From: Noviluteimonas lactosilytica
Lineage (GTDB): Bacteria > Pseudomonadota > Gammaproteobacteria > Xanthomonadales > Xanthomonadaceae
Length of the DNA: 64,000 nt
Direction: 5' to 3'
Assembly: GCF_020866925.1 (NCBI RefSeq)
Contig: NZ_JAJGAK010000005.1
Location: forward strand, 62,001 to 126,000
Within the stretch, counting starts at the first letter, position 1. Every line of letters starts with the position of its first letter. The notes below the pieces were generated by a model, which was given only the letters and a program-made list of their open reading frames with translations, did no database searches and was not told where the DNA came from. A program made the position numbers and the translations under genes. Shown here in pieces: positions 16,264-25,706 of this stretch.

Positions 16264-17159
16264 GCGTGCGCGATCCGGAAGAACAGCGATTCGAGGGACG
16301 GTTGTTCGCGCGCGAGGTGCGAGACCTGCAGGCCGCCTTCGACGAGCAGGCGGTTGAGCTGCGCTTCGTCGCGGCCGCCGATTGCGACCGCGAGTGTTTC
16401 GGCATCGATGGCGGCGACCGCTTCGCCGGCGGTCGCCAGCAGGTGCGTGGCGCGCGCCGGGTCGTCTGCGCGCAGCAGCACGCGCGGTGCGTTGCGTGCG
16501 CGCAGTTCGGCGATCGTGCCCTGGAAACGCAGCGTGCCTTCGCGCAGCACGCCGACGTGCGAGGCGACGAGTTCCACTTCCCCCAGTTGGTGGCTGGACA
16601 CGAACACGGTCATGCCGTGGTCGTTCGCGAGGCTGCGCAGCAACAGGCGCATGTCGAGGATGCCGGCGGGGTCGAGGCCGTTGGCGGGTTCGTCGAGGAT
16701 CAGCAGGCGTGGGTCGTCGAGCATGGCGAGCGCGATCGCCAGGCGTTGGCGCATGCCCAGCGAGTAATCGCGCACGCGACGTTCCGCCGCATCGCGCATG
16801 CCGACGATCGCGAGGACTTCGTCGATGCGCGTGCGCGACGTGCCGAGCAGGCGTCGCGTGACCTCGAGGTTCTGCCGGCCGGTGAGGTGCGGATAGAGCG
16901 CGGGCGATTCGACCAGCGCGCCCACGCGCGCCAGCGCGGGCCGCGACCGCGCGCCGAGCGGATATCCCTGCAGGAAGATCTCGCCCGCCTGCGGTTTCAG
17001 CAGGCCGAGGAGCAGGCGGATCGTGGTGGTCTTGCCGGCCCCGTTGGGACCGAGGAAACCGAAGACGGCGCCGGCCGGCACGGACAGATCGAGGTCGGCG
17101 ACGCCGTGGCCTCCGGGAAAGCGCCGGGTCAGGCCGCGGGTCTGGATGGCGAGGGACAT
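16260..17159 (-). CDS. ABC transporter ATP-binding protein
   Basis: A 299-residue ATPase of the ABC-2 exporter group. It has Walker A GPNGAGKTTT, the Q-loop near VGALVESPALYPHLTG, signature YSLGMRQRLAIA, Walker B LLILDEPANGLDP and the switch histidine SSHQLGEVE. A C-terminal extension of about 85 residues (ARNAPRVLLRADDP onward) is usual in this group. The ATG at 17159 gives the standard start (SLAIQTRGLTRRF). Another ATG at 17201 would add 14 residues, and neither has a strong ribosome site. It is the first gene of an ATPase-permease pair, divergent from leuS. Confidence 0.9.
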   Translation of the reverse strand: MSLAIQTRGLTRRFPGGHGVADLDLSVPAGAVFGFLGPNGAGKTTTIRLLLGLLKPQAGEIFLQGYPLGARSRPALARVGALVESPALYPHLTGRQNLEVTRRLLGTSRTRIDEVLAIVGMRDAAERRVRDYSLGMRQRLAIALAMLDDPRLLILDEPANGLDPAGILDMRLLLRSLANDHGMTVFVSSHQLGEVELVASHVGVLREGTLRFQGTIAELRARNAPRVLLRADDPARATHLLATAGEAVAAIDAETLAVAIGGRDEAQLNRLLVEGGLQVSHLAREQPSLESLFFRIAHA

Positions 17160-17302
17160 CGAAGGGAAATGGGGGAGGTTGGGCGTGCGCAGGGTAGGCA
17201 TGGCCCTTGCGGCCGCTCGCGTGGCGATGGACACCGGGACCTTCGACAGGGTCGGTCTGTTAGTCTTGCCGGCCCATTCGACGCATTCCCCCACCGGCCA
17301 GA

Positions 17303-20044
17303 ATGTCCGCCGTTACGTCCGCCGAAGCGCACGCTTACGAACCCCGCGCCCTCGAATCCGCCGCCCAGCGTTTCTGGGGCGACACCCGAGCCTTCGAAGT
17401 GCGCGAGAACGACCCGCGCCCGAAGTTCTTCTGCCTCTCGATGCTGCCGTATCCGTCGGGTGCGCTGCACATGGGCCACGTGCGCAACTACACGATCGGC
17501 GACGTGATCAGCCGCTTCCAGCGCATGAACGGCCGCAACGTGCTGCAGCCGATGGGCTGGGACGCGTTCGGCCTGCCCGCCGAGAACGCCGCGATCAAGA
17601 ACCGCACCGCGCCGGCGAAGTGGACCTACGCGAACATCGAACACATGCGCGACCAGCTCAAGACGATGGGCTACGCCATCGACTGGTCGCGCGAGTTCGC
17701 CACGTGCCGTCCGGATTACTACGTGCACGAGCAGCGCATGTTCGTGCGCCTGCTGAAGAAGGGCATGGCGTACCGCAGGAACTCGGTCGTCAACTGGGAT
17801 CCGGTCGACCAGACCGTGCTCGCGAACGAACAGGTGATCGACGGACGCGGCTGGCGTTCCGGCGCGATCGTGGAAAAGCGCGAGATCCCGCAGTGGTTCC
17901 TGCGCATCACCGATTACGCGCAGGAACTGCTCGACGGCCTCGACACGCTGCCTGGCTGGCCCGACGCCGTGCGCACGATGCAGCGCAACTGGATCGGCCG
18001 CAGCGAAGGCCTGGAGTTCGCGTTCGAGGTCGACGGCACCGACGAGAAGCTGCACGTGTTCACCACGCGCCCCGACACGCTGATGGGCGTGACGTTCGTG
18101 AGCATCGCCGCCGAACACCCGCTGGCGAAGCGCGCGGCCGAAACCAATCCCGCGCTCGCGACCTTCATCGAAGAGCTGCGCCACGGCGGCGTGTCGGAAG
18201 CCGAGCTCGAAACCCAGGCCAAGCGCGGCATGGACACGCAATTGCGCGCGCGCCATCCGATCACAGGCGAAGCGTTGCCCGTGTACGTCGCCAACTTCGT
18301 GTTGATGGGCTACGGCACCGGCGCGGTGATGGCGGTGCCGGGCCACGACCAGCGCGACTGGGAATTCGCGAAGCAGTACGCGCTGCCGATCCGCATGGTG
18401 ATCGCGTCGCCGGAAGTGCTCGATGCGCTGCAGGAAATGACGGACGACCTCGCCAAGCGCGAAGACCCGATGGACGCGGCGCTGCACGGCGGCACGACCG
18501 ACGTGTACGAAACGCGCGCGGCCGTCGAAGTCGTGCAGGATTTCGAGCGCGGCATCCAGGAGGTCGGCGCGTACACCGAGCGCGGCATCCTGATCAATTC
18601 CGGCGATTTCGACGGCCTGGATTACGACGGCGCGTTCGAAGCGATCGCCGCGCGTTTCCAGGCCGAAGGCCACGGCACGCGCCGCGTGAACTTCCGCCTG
18701 CGCGACTGGGGCGTGAGCCGCCAGCGTTACTGGGGTTGTCCGATCCCGGTCATCTACTGCGCGAAGTGCGAAGCGGTGCCGGTGCCCGAAGACCAGTTGC
18801 CGGTTGTGCTGCCCGAAGACGTGGCGTTCTCGGGCGTCCAGTCGCCCATCAAGGCCGACCCCGAGTGGCGCAAGACCACGTGCCCGCAGTGCGGCGGCCC
18901 GGCCGAGCGCGAGACCGACACGTTCGACACCTTCATGGAGTCGAGCTGGTACTACGCGCGCTACACCTCGCCGGGCGCGGCCGACATGGTCGATGCGCGC
19001 GCGAACTACTGGACGCCGGTCGACCAGTACATCGGCGGCATCGAACACGCGATCCTGCACCTGCTGTACTTCCGCTTCTATCACAAGCTCCTGCGCGACG
19101 CGGGCCTCGTGAACAGCGACGAGCCGGCGACCAACCTGCTGTGCCAGGGCATGGTGATCGCCGAGACGTACTGGCGCGACAACGCCGACGGCTCGAAGGA
19201 GTGGATCAATCCCGCCGACGTGGATGCCGAGCGCGACGAACGCGGCCGCATCACCGGCGCGCACCTCCGGGCCGACGGCCAGCCGGTGCACATCGGCGGC
19301 ATCGAGAAGATGTCGAAGTCGAAGAACAACGGCGTCGACCCGCAGGCGATGGTCGACAAGTTCGGCGCCGACACGGTGCGCCTGTTCTCGATGTTCGCGG
19401 CGCCGCCGGAGCAGTCGCTGGAATGGCACGAGGCGGGTGTGGAAGGCATGGCGCGCTTCCTGCGCCGCTTCTGGCGCGAAGTCACGACGCATGCGTCGCA
19501 GCCGGATCATCCGGTCGTCGCGCCGTCGGAATTGAACGCCGCGCAGAAGACGCTGCGCCGCCAGCTGCACGAAACGATCCAGAAGGTCGGCGACGACTAC
19601 GGTCGCCGCCACAGCTTCAACACCGCGATCGCTGCGCTGATGGAGTTGCTCAACCACGTCGCGAAGTTCGACGACATGTCCGACCAGGGCCGCGCGGTGC
19701 GCCACGAAGCGCTGCAGGCGATGGTGCTGCTGCTCAACCCGGTGACGCCGCACGTGTCGCACGCGTTGTGGCAGGTGCTCGGCCACCCGGAGACGCTGCT
19801 CGAGGACGTGCCTTTCCCGAAGGCGGAACCCGAAGCGCTCAAGCGCGACGCGCTCACGCTCGCGGTGCAGGTCAACGGCAAGCTGCGTGGCACGATCGAA
19901 GTCGCGCCCGATACGGCGCGCGAAGCGGTCGAGGCCGCCGCGCTCGCGGAGCCTGCGGTCGCGCGCTTCCTCGAAGGGCAAGTCGTGCGCAAGGTCATCG
20001 TCGTCCCGGGCAAGATCGTGAACATCGTGGCGGCCGCGGGTTGA
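17303..20044 (+). CDS. leuS: Leucyl-tRNA synthetase
   Basis: A 913-residue class I synthetase that charges tRNA-Leu. It has the HIGH motif as HMGH (residues 56-59), the long CP1 editing insertion ([21 protein letters not shown]), the zinc-like cysteine pairs around residues 490-535 ([18 protein letters not shown]), and [12 protein letters not shown] (from residue 669). Length and domain order are standard. It leads a run of six plus-strand genes (leuS, lptE, holA, nadD, rsfS, rlmH) that is conserved in Xanthomonadaceae and neighbouring proteobacteria. The stop codon overlaps an in-frame ATG for lptE (TGATG). Confidence 0.98.
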   Translation: MSAVTSAEAHAYEPRALESAAQRFWGDTRAFEVRENDPRPKFFCLSMLPYPSGALHMGHVRNYTIGDVISRFQRMNGRNVLQPMGWDAFGLPAENAAIKNRTAPAKWTYANIEHMRDQLKTMGYAIDWSREFATCRPDYYVHEQRMFVRLLKKGMAYRRNSVVNWDPVDQTVLANEQVIDGRGWRSGAIVEKREIPQWFLRITDYAQELLDGLDTLPGWPDAVRTMQRNWIGRSEGLEFAFEVDGTDEKLHVFTTRPDTLMGVTFVSIAAEHPLAKRAAETNPALATFIEELRHGGVSEAELETQAKRGMDTQLRARHPITGEALPVYVANFVLMGYGTGAVMAVPGHDQRDWEFAKQYALPIRMVIASPEVLDALQEMTDDLAKREDPMDAALHGGTTDVYETRAAVEVVQDFERGIQEVGAYTERGILINSGDFDGLDYDGAFEAIAARFQAEGHGTRRVNFRLRDWGVSRQRYWGCPIPVIYCAKCEAVPVPEDQLPVVLPEDVAFSGVQSPIKADPEWRKTTCPQCGGPAERETDTFDTFMESSWYYARYTSPGAADMVDARANYWTPVDQYIGGIEHAILHLLYFRFYHKLLRDAGLVNSDEPATNLLCQGMVIAETYWRDNADGSKEWINPADVDAERDERGRITGAHLRADGQPVHIGGIEKMSKSKNNGVDPQAMVDKFGADTVRLFSMFAAPPEQSLEWHEAGVEGMARFLRRFWREVTTHASQPDHPVVAPSELNAAQKTLRRQLHETIQKVGDDYGRRHSFNTAIAALMELLNHVAKFDDMSDQGRAVRHEALQAMVLLLNPVTPHVSHALWQVLGHPETLLEDVPFPKAEPEALKRDALTLAVQVNGKLRGTIEVAPDTAREAVEAAALAEPAVARFLEGQVVRKVIVVPGKIVNIVAAAG

Positions 20045-20082
20045 TGTTGCCCGCGCTCGCCGGCTCGTCCAGACTGCCCCGC

Positions 20083-20634
20083 ATGCGAACGATGTCCTTG
20101 ACCTTCCGGCTCGCCGGCCTGCTGGCGCTGGCCGGCGTCACGAGCGCCTGCGGCTTCCACCTGCGCAATGCGATCTCGATCCCGCCGGAACTCAACCCGG
20201 TGCGCGTGGTCGCGCCCGATCCGTACAGCCCGCTCGCCGAAACGCTGGCCGATGCGATGACCAACGCCGGCGCGCAGGCGGCGACCGATCCCACGCAACC
20301 GGCGACGACGCTGCAGATCTTCACCGAGCGCTGGGGCGACACGCCGATCAGCATCGACCAGCTCGGTCGCGCGCAGGAGTTCAGCCTGCGCTACGCGGTG
20401 ATCTTCGCGCTGGTCGATCCGCAGGGGAACGTCGTCGTGCCGCGCCAGGCCGTCGAACTCTCGCGCGATTACGTCGCACCGCCGGCCGACTCGGTCGGCG
20501 CGACCAGCGAACGCGAGCTGCTCGCCAGGGAACTGCGTCGCGACATGAGCACCGCGATCCTGCGCCGCGTCGGCGCCGCGTTGAACGTGACGCACCCCGA
20601 GCGGCGCGGCCGCGACAGCGTCATCGAGCCCTGA
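20083..20634 (+). CDS. lptE: LPS-assembly lipoprotein LptE
   Basis: A 183-residue outer-membrane lipoprotein that plugs the LptD barrel for LPS insertion at the cell surface. The lipobox is TSAC and the mature start is CGFHLRNAISIPPELNPV, the classic LptE opening. A conserved SRDYVAPPADSVGA segment lies near the C-terminus. The ATG at 20083 gives a 22-residue signal. An ATG at 20044 overlaps the leuS stop and would give a 36-residue signal; it could allow coupling, so the start is uncertain. The position between leuS and holA is the standard one. Confidence 0.93.
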   Translation: MRTMSLTFRLAGLLALAGVTSACGFHLRNAISIPPELNPVRVVAPDPYSPLAETLADAMTNAGAQAATDPTQPATTLQIFTERWGDTPISIDQLGRAQEFSLRYAVIFALVDPQGNVVVPRQAVELSRDYVAPPADSVGATSERELLARELRRDMSTAILRRVGAALNVTHPERRGRDSVIEP

Positions 20635-20647
20635 CCGCAGGCGCGGC

Positions 20648-21694
20648 ATGGCCGAACTCAAGCCCGGCGAACTCGTTTCCCGCCTCGCGGCGGAGCCGTT
20701 GAAGCCCGCGTACCTGATCGCGGGCCCGGAAACCCTGGTCGTGCTCGAAGCCGCCGATGCGGTACGCGCCGCCGCGCGCACGCAGGGCATCGGCGATCGC
20801 GAGGTGTACGACATCGAAGGCCGCGATCCCGATTGGGATTCGGTCGCGGCCGCGTTCCAGGCGCCGGGCCTGTTCGCGACGCGGCGCGTCGTCGAAGTGC
20901 GCATGCCGGGCGGCAAGCCAGGCAAGGAAGGCGCGGAGATCCTCTCGTCGTTCTGCGCAGATCCGCCACCCGACGTCGTGCTGCTCGTGACGTGCGCGGA
21001 GTGGGGCAAGGCGTACGCGGGGAAGTGGAGCGAAGCGATCGGGCGCATCGGCCACCAGGTCACCGCGTGGCAGGTGAAGCCGCACGAGTTGCCGGGCTGG
21101 ATCGAATCCCGCATGCGCGCGCGCGGCCTGAAGGCGCAACGCGACGCCGTGCAGGCGCTCGCCGATCGCGTCGAAGGCAACCTGCTCGCCGCCGCGCAGG
21201 AAATCGACAAGCTCGCACTGCTTGCCGAAGGTCGCACGATCGATGCCGCGATGATGGAAGCGCTGGTGTCCGACTCGGCGCGCTTCGACGTGTTCCGCCT
21301 GATCGACGCGGCGATGAACGGCCAGCCCGCGCAGGTCTCCCGCATGCTGCATGGCCTGCGCGCCGAAGGCGAAGCGGTGCCCGCGTTGCTCGGCATGGTC
21401 GCGCGCGAAGTGCAGTTGCTCGCGCAGTTCGCGCGCGTGTCCGAACGCGGCGGCAACCTGCAGGCGGAAATGAAGTCGCAACGCATCTGGGATGCGAAGC
21501 AGGCCGCGTACGTGCGCGCGCTGAAGCGCCACGGCGCGGCGCGCTGGGAACGCATCGCCGCGGAAATCGGCCGCGTCGATCGCATCGCGAAGGGCCGCGG
21601 CCGCGTGGGCGTGGATCCCGACGATGCGTGGATCGCGCTCGAACGCGCGCTGCTCGCCGTCGCCGATCCCGGCGCGGTGCGCCTGCTGGGCTGA
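20648..21694 (+). CDS. holA: DNA polymerase III subunit delta
   Basis: A 348-residue clamp-loader subunit that opens the beta clamp. The AAA+-like N-domain carries LIAGPETLVVLEAADAV in place of a working Walker A, as expected for delta, then ADPPPDVVLLVTCAEWGKA. The lid and collar domains follow (LADRVEGNLLAAAQEIDKLALLA, DSARFDVFRLIDAAMNG, MVAREVQLLAQF). Size is normal for the family. It starts 13 bp after lptE and ends 3 bp before nadD, so it is clearly co-transcribed. Confidence 0.95.
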   Translation: MAELKPGELVSRLAAEPLKPAYLIAGPETLVVLEAADAVRAAARTQGIGDREVYDIEGRDPDWDSVAAAFQAPGLFATRRVVEVRMPGGKPGKEGAEILSSFCADPPPDVVLLVTCAEWGKAYAGKWSEAIGRIGHQVTAWQVKPHELPGWIESRMRARGLKAQRDAVQALADRVEGNLLAAAQEIDKLALLAEGRTIDAAMMEALVSDSARFDVFRLIDAAMNGQPAQVSRMLHGLRAEGEAVPALLGMVAREVQLLAQFARVSERGGNLQAEMKSQRIWDAKQAAYVRALKRHGAARWERIAAEIGRVDRIAKGRGRVGVDPDDAWIALERALLAVADPGAVRLLG

Positions 21695-21697
21695 CCG

Positions 21698-22393
21698 ATG
21701 ACGCCGCTCGTCCTCTGCTACGGCGGCACCTTCGATCCCGTGCACACCGGCCACCTCGCGATCGCGCGCGCGGTGCGCGACGCGCTGCACGCCGACGTGC
21801 ACCTGATCCCCGCCGCGGATCCGCCGCACAAGGGCCCGACGCACGCCGACGCCGAACAACGCGCGCGCATGCTCGAACTCGCGGTCGACGGCGAACCGGG
21901 GTTGATCGTCGACACGCGCGAACTGCGTCGCGCCGGTCCGTCGTACACCGTCGACACGCTGCGCGAGCTGCGCGCCGAACTCGGCCCTCATGCGCCGATC
22001 GTGTGGATGGTCGGCGGCGACTCGGTGTTCGAACTCGACACGTGGAATCGCTGGCGGCAGTTGTTCGAGCTGGCCCATGTGCTCGCGATCGACCGCCCGG
22101 GCGCGCCGATCGATCCGGCCGCGCTGGCCGCACGCGCACCGGCCGTGCACGCCGAGCTCGAGCACCGCTGGTGCCTGCCCGCGCAATTGCATGCGCTACC
22201 GGCGGGGGGCTTCGCCGAATTCAGGCTCGGGGCCGAGCGGCCGGAGTCGTCGACCGAGCTGCGCCGCCGCATCGCCGCGGGCGATCCGCGCTGGCGTGAA
22301 TGGGTGTCGCCCGCCGTGGCCGCATGGATCGCCGACCACCGGCTTTACACCGCCGACGCATTCACATCAGGCCGTCCCGACGGCCTCGTATAA
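21698..22393 (+). CDS. nadD: Nicotinate-mononucleotide adenylyltransferase
   Basis: A 231-residue NAD-biosynthesis enzyme that joins NaMN and ATP to give NaAD. It has the nucleotidyltransferase signature [11 protein letters not shown] near the N-terminus, [22 protein letters not shown] for phosphate and substrate binding, [12 protein letters not shown], and the second ATP motif as [11 protein letters not shown]. The last codons (CTC GTA TAA) overlap a TATAAT sequence that may be the -10 box of rsfS. An inverted repeat GGCCGT-CCCG-ACGGCC lies at 22370-22385 inside the end of the gene. Confidence 0.96.
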   Translation: MTPLVLCYGGTFDPVHTGHLAIARAVRDALHADVHLIPAADPPHKGPTHADAEQRARMLELAVDGEPGLIVDTRELRRAGPSYTVDTLRELRAELGPHAPIVWMVGGDSVFELDTWNRWRQLFELAHVLAIDRPGAPIDPAALAARAPAVHAELEHRWCLPAQLHALPAGGFAEFRLGAERPESSTELRRRIAAGDPRWREWVSPAVAAWIADHRLYTADAFTSGRPDGLV

Positions 22394-22394
22394 T
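22389..22394 (+). promoter_or_regulatory. Possible -10 box for rsfS
   Basis: A perfect TATAAT overlaps the nadD stop codon, 31 bp ahead of the rsfS TTG start. No convincing -35 hexamer is found at 16-19 bp, so this is only a candidate. It would give a leader of about 24 nt. Confidence 0.25.
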
Positions 22395-22424
22395 CCCCGC
22401 CGTCTCCACCGAGCCCAGCTGCCC

Positions 22425-22847
22425 TTGACCACCGCCGCGCAAGTCATCAAGACCCGCCTTCCCAACCCGCCGCCCCCGGCCGAAGTCCTCCTCCAGCACG
22501 TGCGCAACGCCGTCGAGGAACTGAAAGCGAAGGATGTCGTCGAGATCGATGTCCGCGGCAAGACCAGCGTCACCGACCACCTGGTCATTGCGTCGGGCAC
22601 CTCCACCCGCCACGTCAAGTCGATCGCCGACGAAGTGGTGAAGCACGCCAAGAAACTCGACTGCATGCCGCTCGGCGTGGAAGGCGAGCGCGAAGCCGAA
22701 TGGGTGCTCGTCGACCTCGGCGACGTCGTCGTCCACGTGATGCTGCCGCGCGTGCGCGAGTTCTACGCGCTCGAGCGCCTGTGGACGGTTGGCGACCAGC
22801 CGCCTGAAGAATTCGAGGAAGTCGCCGCCGGCCGCGCCGGCGAGTGA
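22425..22847 (+). CDS. rsfS: Ribosomal silencing factor RsfS
   Basis: A 140-residue protein that binds uL14 and blocks 50S-30S joining in starvation. The core ([69 protein letters not shown]) matches the family along its full length. There is no ATG before the conserved region, so the start is most likely the TTG at 22425 ([13 protein letters not shown]), with only weak ribosome-site support. It is followed 13 bp later by rlmH, the normal partner. Confidence 0.93.
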   Translation: MTTAAQVIKTRLPNPPPPAEVLLQHVRNAVEELKAKDVVEIDVRGKTSVTDHLVIASGTSTRHVKSIADEVVKHAKKLDCMPLGVEGEREAEWVLVDLGDVVVHVMLPRVREFYALERLWTVGDQPPEEFEEVAAGRAGE

Positions 22848-22860
22848 TCCCCGCGAGGCG

Positions 22861-23331
22861 ATGAAGGCCCGCCTCATCGCCGTCGGCGAACGCGCGCCCG
22901 CGTGGGTCGCCGACGGTTTCGCCGAATACCGCAAGCGGCTGTCGCACTGGCTGCCGCTCGAACTCATCGAAATCGAACCCGGCCTGCGCGGCAAGGGCCG
23001 CGATGCCGCGCGCGCGACAGCCGATGAAGGCGCGCGCGTGATGGCTGCGATTCCGAAGGGCGCGCTCGTCGTCGCGCTCGAAGTGCGCGGAAAAGTGTGG
23101 AGTTCCGAGCAGCTCGCGCAGCGCATGGAAACCTGGCGCAGCGCCGGACGCGATCTGTGTTTCCTGATCGGCGGCCCCGAAGGGCATGCGCCCGAGGTGC
23201 TCGCGCGCGCCGACGAGCAATGGTCGTTCGGACCGCTGACGTTGCCGCACATGCTGGTGCGCCTGGTGCTCGCCGAGCAGCTGTATCGCGCGAATGCGAT
23301 GCTCGCGAACCACCCGTATCACCGCGCGTAA
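22861..23331 (+). CDS. rlmH: 23S rRNA pseudouridine-1915 N3-methyltransferase
   Basis: A 156-residue SPOUT methyltransferase acting on helix 69 of 23S rRNA. It has the SAM knot CFLIGGPEGHAPEVLA, the substrate region WSFGPLTLPHMLVRLVLAEQLYRA, and the family C-terminus NHPYHRA. The ATG at 22861 gives the standard start (KARLIAVGERAP). The stop codon TAA is partly made by the A-run of palindrome copy 3, which starts inside it. It is the last gene of the leuS run. Confidence 0.96.
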   Translation: MKARLIAVGERAPAWVADGFAEYRKRLSHWLPLELIEIEPGLRGKGRDAARATADEGARVMAAIPKGALVVALEVRGKVWSSEQLAQRMETWRSAGRDLCFLIGGPEGHAPEVLARADEQWSFGPLTLPHMLVRLVLAEQLYRANAMLANHPYHRA

Positions 23332-23414
23332 AAACAGGGTTCAGAAAAACAGGGGTCAGAGCACTATTTCGCCGAAATAGTGCTCTGACCCCTGTTTTTC
23401 TGACCCCTGTTTTT
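23330..23414. repeat. GGGTCAGAGCAC palindrome, copy 3 with doubled outer arms
   Basis: The core is a perfect inverted repeat with 27-bp arms (23345-23371 and 23373-23399) and a single central base; the inner stem reads TATTTCG/CGAAATA. On each side the outer 15 bp of the arm occurs once more (23330-23344 with one mismatch, and 23400-23414), giving a nested palindrome of 85 bp. It abuts the rlmH stop and may end the leuS-rlmH transcript. Confidence 0.9.
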
Positions 23415-23519
23415 CTCGCTGCAAGTCGTCCGCAATTCGCGACACGCCAACGCTCGATCGCCTTCGCGACAAGTCCGCATCCGCCACATGCAAGCACTGC
23501 GATGCGACAGACTCGACCC

Positions 23520-23780
23520 ATGAGCGAGTACGACTTCACTTTGCGATTTGCGCTGCCGCGCAACAGCGATGACGCTGCGGATTGTCTCGATCGCCTCAGG
23601 GCCGGCGGTTGCGACGACGCAACCATCGGCGTCGCGAAGAAGGGCTGCATCGCCTTGAAGTTCCTGCGCATCGCGAGCACGCCGGAGGAGGCGGTGCTCG
23701 GCGCGCTTGCGGCGGTGTTCAAGGCGATTCCCGGCGCGCGGCTGGTCGAAGCAGAAACCGCCGCGCGCCGGTTCGCCTGA
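23520..23780 (+). CDS. Small hypothetical protein
   Basis: An 86-residue protein beginning SEYDFTLRFALPRNSDDAADCL and continuing with AGCDDATIGVAKKG-like and IPGARLVEAETA segments. The pattern resembles short DNA-binding-protein families in which a similar domain is followed by a helix-turn-helix region, but here the frame stops before any such region, so it may be a shortened relative. This is a recollection, not a search result. An ATG at 23502 would add six residues. There is no clear ribosome site for either start. It is convergent with the TonB-family gene, with 23 bp between the ends. Confidence 0.55.
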   Translation: MSEYDFTLRFALPRNSDDAADCLDRLRAGGCDDATIGVAKKGCIALKFLRIASTPEEAVLGALAAVFKAIPGARLVEAETAARRFA

Positions 23781-23803
23781 TGTTGGCTCCGCGCTGTCGC
23801 GCG

Positions 23804-24481
23804 TCAGCGCATCGTGAACTGCACCGGCACCAGCCCGACCGCCTGCACCGCGCGGCCGCCCTGCATCGCCGGCCGGAACAACCAGCGCTTCAGCACGTGC
23901 TTGCGCGCCGCTTCGTCGAGCGAACGACTGCCGCTGCTCGTCTGCACGCGCACGTCGATCGGGCGCCCGTCGACGTCGACCAGCACTTCGAGCACGACGG
24001 TGCCTTCGATGCGGCGGCGCTCCGCGTCCTTCGGATACGGCGGCGGCGACGCGCGGACGTATTCGAGGCTCGCGCCGGCGAGCGGGCCGGGCGGCTGGAT
24101 CGATTCGATCACCGTGGCGGTGTCGGGGTTCGGATCCGGCGGCGGTGCGATGTCGACGCTTTCCTCGACGAGGATCGGCGGTTGTTCGATCGGCGCCGTC
24201 GTGCGCGGCGTCGTGGTCGTGCGCGGCGGAATGCGGTCCGTCGGCGGCGGAGGCGGTGGCGGCACTTCGATCTTCGGCGGCAGCCAGAATGGCTGGATGA
24301 CCTGTTCTTCCGCCGGCAATGCTTCCGGCGGCGCCATCGGCATCAGCAGCAACATCAGCGCACCGACGTGCAGCGCGATGACGCCGGCGTACGCGGTGAT
24401 GCGTGCCGCGCTCGGCCGTTCGACCAGGAGATGCCCGAACTGCGCGTTGCGGTGGAGCGGTGCTGCGAGCGTCTGCGACAT
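23804..24481 (-). CDS. TonB-family energy transducer
   Basis: A 225-residue protein with one N-terminal membrane anchor (ITAYAGVIALHVGALMLLL, about residues 28-46), a long periplasmic Pro-rich arm (seven consecutive prolines near residue 75, then TTTTPRTTAPIEQPP and PPPDPNP), and a TonB C-terminal domain (about 140-225: YPKDAERRRIEGTVVLEVLVD, VQTSSGSRSLDEAARKHVLKRWLF). It should transmit proton-motive-force energy to outer-membrane receptors, but no ExbB/ExbD or receptor gene is in the window, so it depends on partners elsewhere. The start has CGGAGG six bases upstream. An inverted repeat sits in the leader. Confidence 0.9.
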   Translation of the reverse strand: MSQTLAAPLHRNAQFGHLLVERPSAARITAYAGVIALHVGALMLLLMPMAPPEALPAEEQVIQPFWLPPKIEVPPPPPPPTDRIPPRTTTTPRTTAPIEQPPILVEESVDIAPPPDPNPDTATVIESIQPPGPLAGASLEYVRASPPPYPKDAERRRIEGTVVLEVLVDVDGRPIDVRVQTSSGSRSLDEAARKHVLKRWLFRPAMQGGRAVQAVGLVPVQFTMR

Positions 24482-24494
24482 GGCGAGCCTCCGG

Positions 24495-24523
24495 GTTGAA
24501 GTGATCGATGTGATCTCTTCAAC
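24495..24523. promoter_or_regulatory. Inverted repeat in the TonB-gene leader
   Basis: GTTGAAG (24495-24501) and CTTCAAC (24517-24523) are separated by 15 bp, just upstream of the ribosome site of the TonB-family gene. It could be an operator or an mRNA hairpin; no known consensus was recognised. Confidence 0.3.
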
Positions 24524-24553
24524 GCGCGGATGCGCGCAATGGGGTTGAGCGAC

Positions 24554-24766
24554 TTAGTGGCGCGACTTGTCTTCCTTGTCGCGCGTCGCATCCGGCTGGT
24601 CGTCGGTATCGCGATCGATGCCCGGCTCGTCGGGGCTCGGCTTCGGCGTCTGCCTGGGGCGCAGCTGCGCGTCTTCGCGATCGCGCGGGTGGTTCTCGGC
24701 GTATCCCGGGTTCTTGCCCGCCCGCGGATCGGCCGCGGGCGGGGTGGTCTTCTGCTTGTCGGCCAT
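24554..24766 (-). CDS. Small charged, probably disordered protein
   Basis: A 70-residue protein with no hydrophobic segment, made largely of Pro, Asp, Arg, Lys and Glu (NPGYAENHPRDREDAQLRP, DEPGIDRDTDDQPDATRDKE). An AGGA ribosome site lies about eight bases before the ATG and the frame ends cleanly, so it is probably a real gene. No family is recognised with certainty; the composition fits small stress-related or intrinsically disordered proteins. It lies between the TonB-family and SIMPL-domain genes on the same strand. Confidence 0.55.
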   Translation of the reverse strand: MADKQKTTPPAADPRAGKNPGYAENHPRDREDAQLRPRQTPKPSPDEPGIDRDTDDQPDATRDKEDKSRH

Positions 24767-24810
24767 GGCGCGGTCCTCGCGTGTTGCGCTGTGCGCGATG
24801 GCCGCGAGTG

Positions 24811-25569
24811 TTACTGGCCGAGTTCGAAAACCACGTCAAGGCTGACCGACAGCGTGGTTTCGCCCGGCGACACCGAGGTCTCCTTGGCCGCCATGTCCAT
24901 CGCCTGCGCGCGCATCATCGGGATCGGCGGGTGGAAGCCGCCGCCGCCTTCGCTGATGCTCACGATGCGGCGCACGCGCAGGTTCATCGCCTTCGCGTAG
25001 GTCTCGGCGCGGGCCTGTGCCTTCTTCAGCGCGGCCAGGCGCGCTTCGTCGTAGGCCGGTTCCGGCTGGTCGATCTCGAAGGACGGGCCGTTGACCTGGT
25101 TCGCGCCGCTGGCCACCAGCGCGTCGAGCACCTTGCCGAGCTTGCCGATGTCGCGAACCTTGATGTTCACGGTGTTGCTGGCTTGGTAACCGGTGATCGT
25201 CGGCGGCGAGTTCTCCGCGTACTTGTATTGCGGCTGCACCGAGATGCCCGAGGTCTGCACGTCGCGCTCGCCAATGCCGGCGGCGCGCACGGCAGCCATC
25301 ACCTTGTCCATCTGCGTCGCGTTGTCGCGCATCGCGGCGTTCGGGTCGGCAGCCTGGGTGACGACGCCGGCGGAGATGGTCGCCACGTCGGGGACGCGGC
25401 GGGCTTCGGCCTGCGCGGAAACCGACAACAGGGTGGCGTCGGCGGGGAGCGGGGCGGTTTGCGTGGCGCTCTGGGCGCGGGCGTCGGTCATGGTGGTTCC
25501 GAAGGCAAGGGCGAGGCCGAGGGCGGCGGCGAGCGACATGCGGGTGAAGGCGGCGGGGCGCAGGGTCAT
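24811..25569 (-). CDS. SIMPL-domain (DUF541) periplasmic protein
   Basis: A 252-residue exported protein with a signal peptide (SLAAALGLALAFGTTM, cleavage near ARA-Q) and one SIMPL/DUF541 domain: LLSVSAQAEARRVPDVATIS, DVQTSGISVQPQYKY, ITGYQASNTVNIKVRDI, LVASGANQVNGPSFEI, and ETTLSVSLDVVFEL at the end. E. coli YggE is the best-known relative and is linked to oxidative-stress tolerance; the biochemical role is not settled. The ATG at 25569 has GGAG six bases upstream. It is divergent from maf, with 137 bp for both promoters. Confidence 0.92.
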   Translation of the reverse strand: MTLRPAAFTRMSLAAALGLALAFGTTMTDARAQSATQTAPLPADATLLSVSAQAEARRVPDVATISAGVVTQAADPNAAMRDNATQMDKVMAAVRAAGIGERDVQTSGISVQPQYKYAENSPPTITGYQASNTVNIKVRDIGKLGKVLDALVASGANQVNGPSFEIDQPEPAYDEARLAALKKAQARAETYAKAMNLRVRRIVSISEGGGGFHPPIPMMRAQAMDMAAKETSVSPGETTLSVSLDVVFELGQ

Positions 25570-25706
25570 GCGGTACTCCATTGGGTGAGGGGTCTTCCTG
25601 TCCGCGACAGGGGTGATGCCGCGGAGTGAACGAACTGTGAGCCCGAACGGGGTCAAGCCGAAAGCGCGCGAATGTCGCGGTACAGCCGCGGGTTAGACTC
25701 GCGCCG

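Noticed and set aside
17160-17302. Strong promoter between the ABC ATPase gene and leuS
   Set aside because: No pair of hexamers with acceptable spacing could be picked out with confidence.
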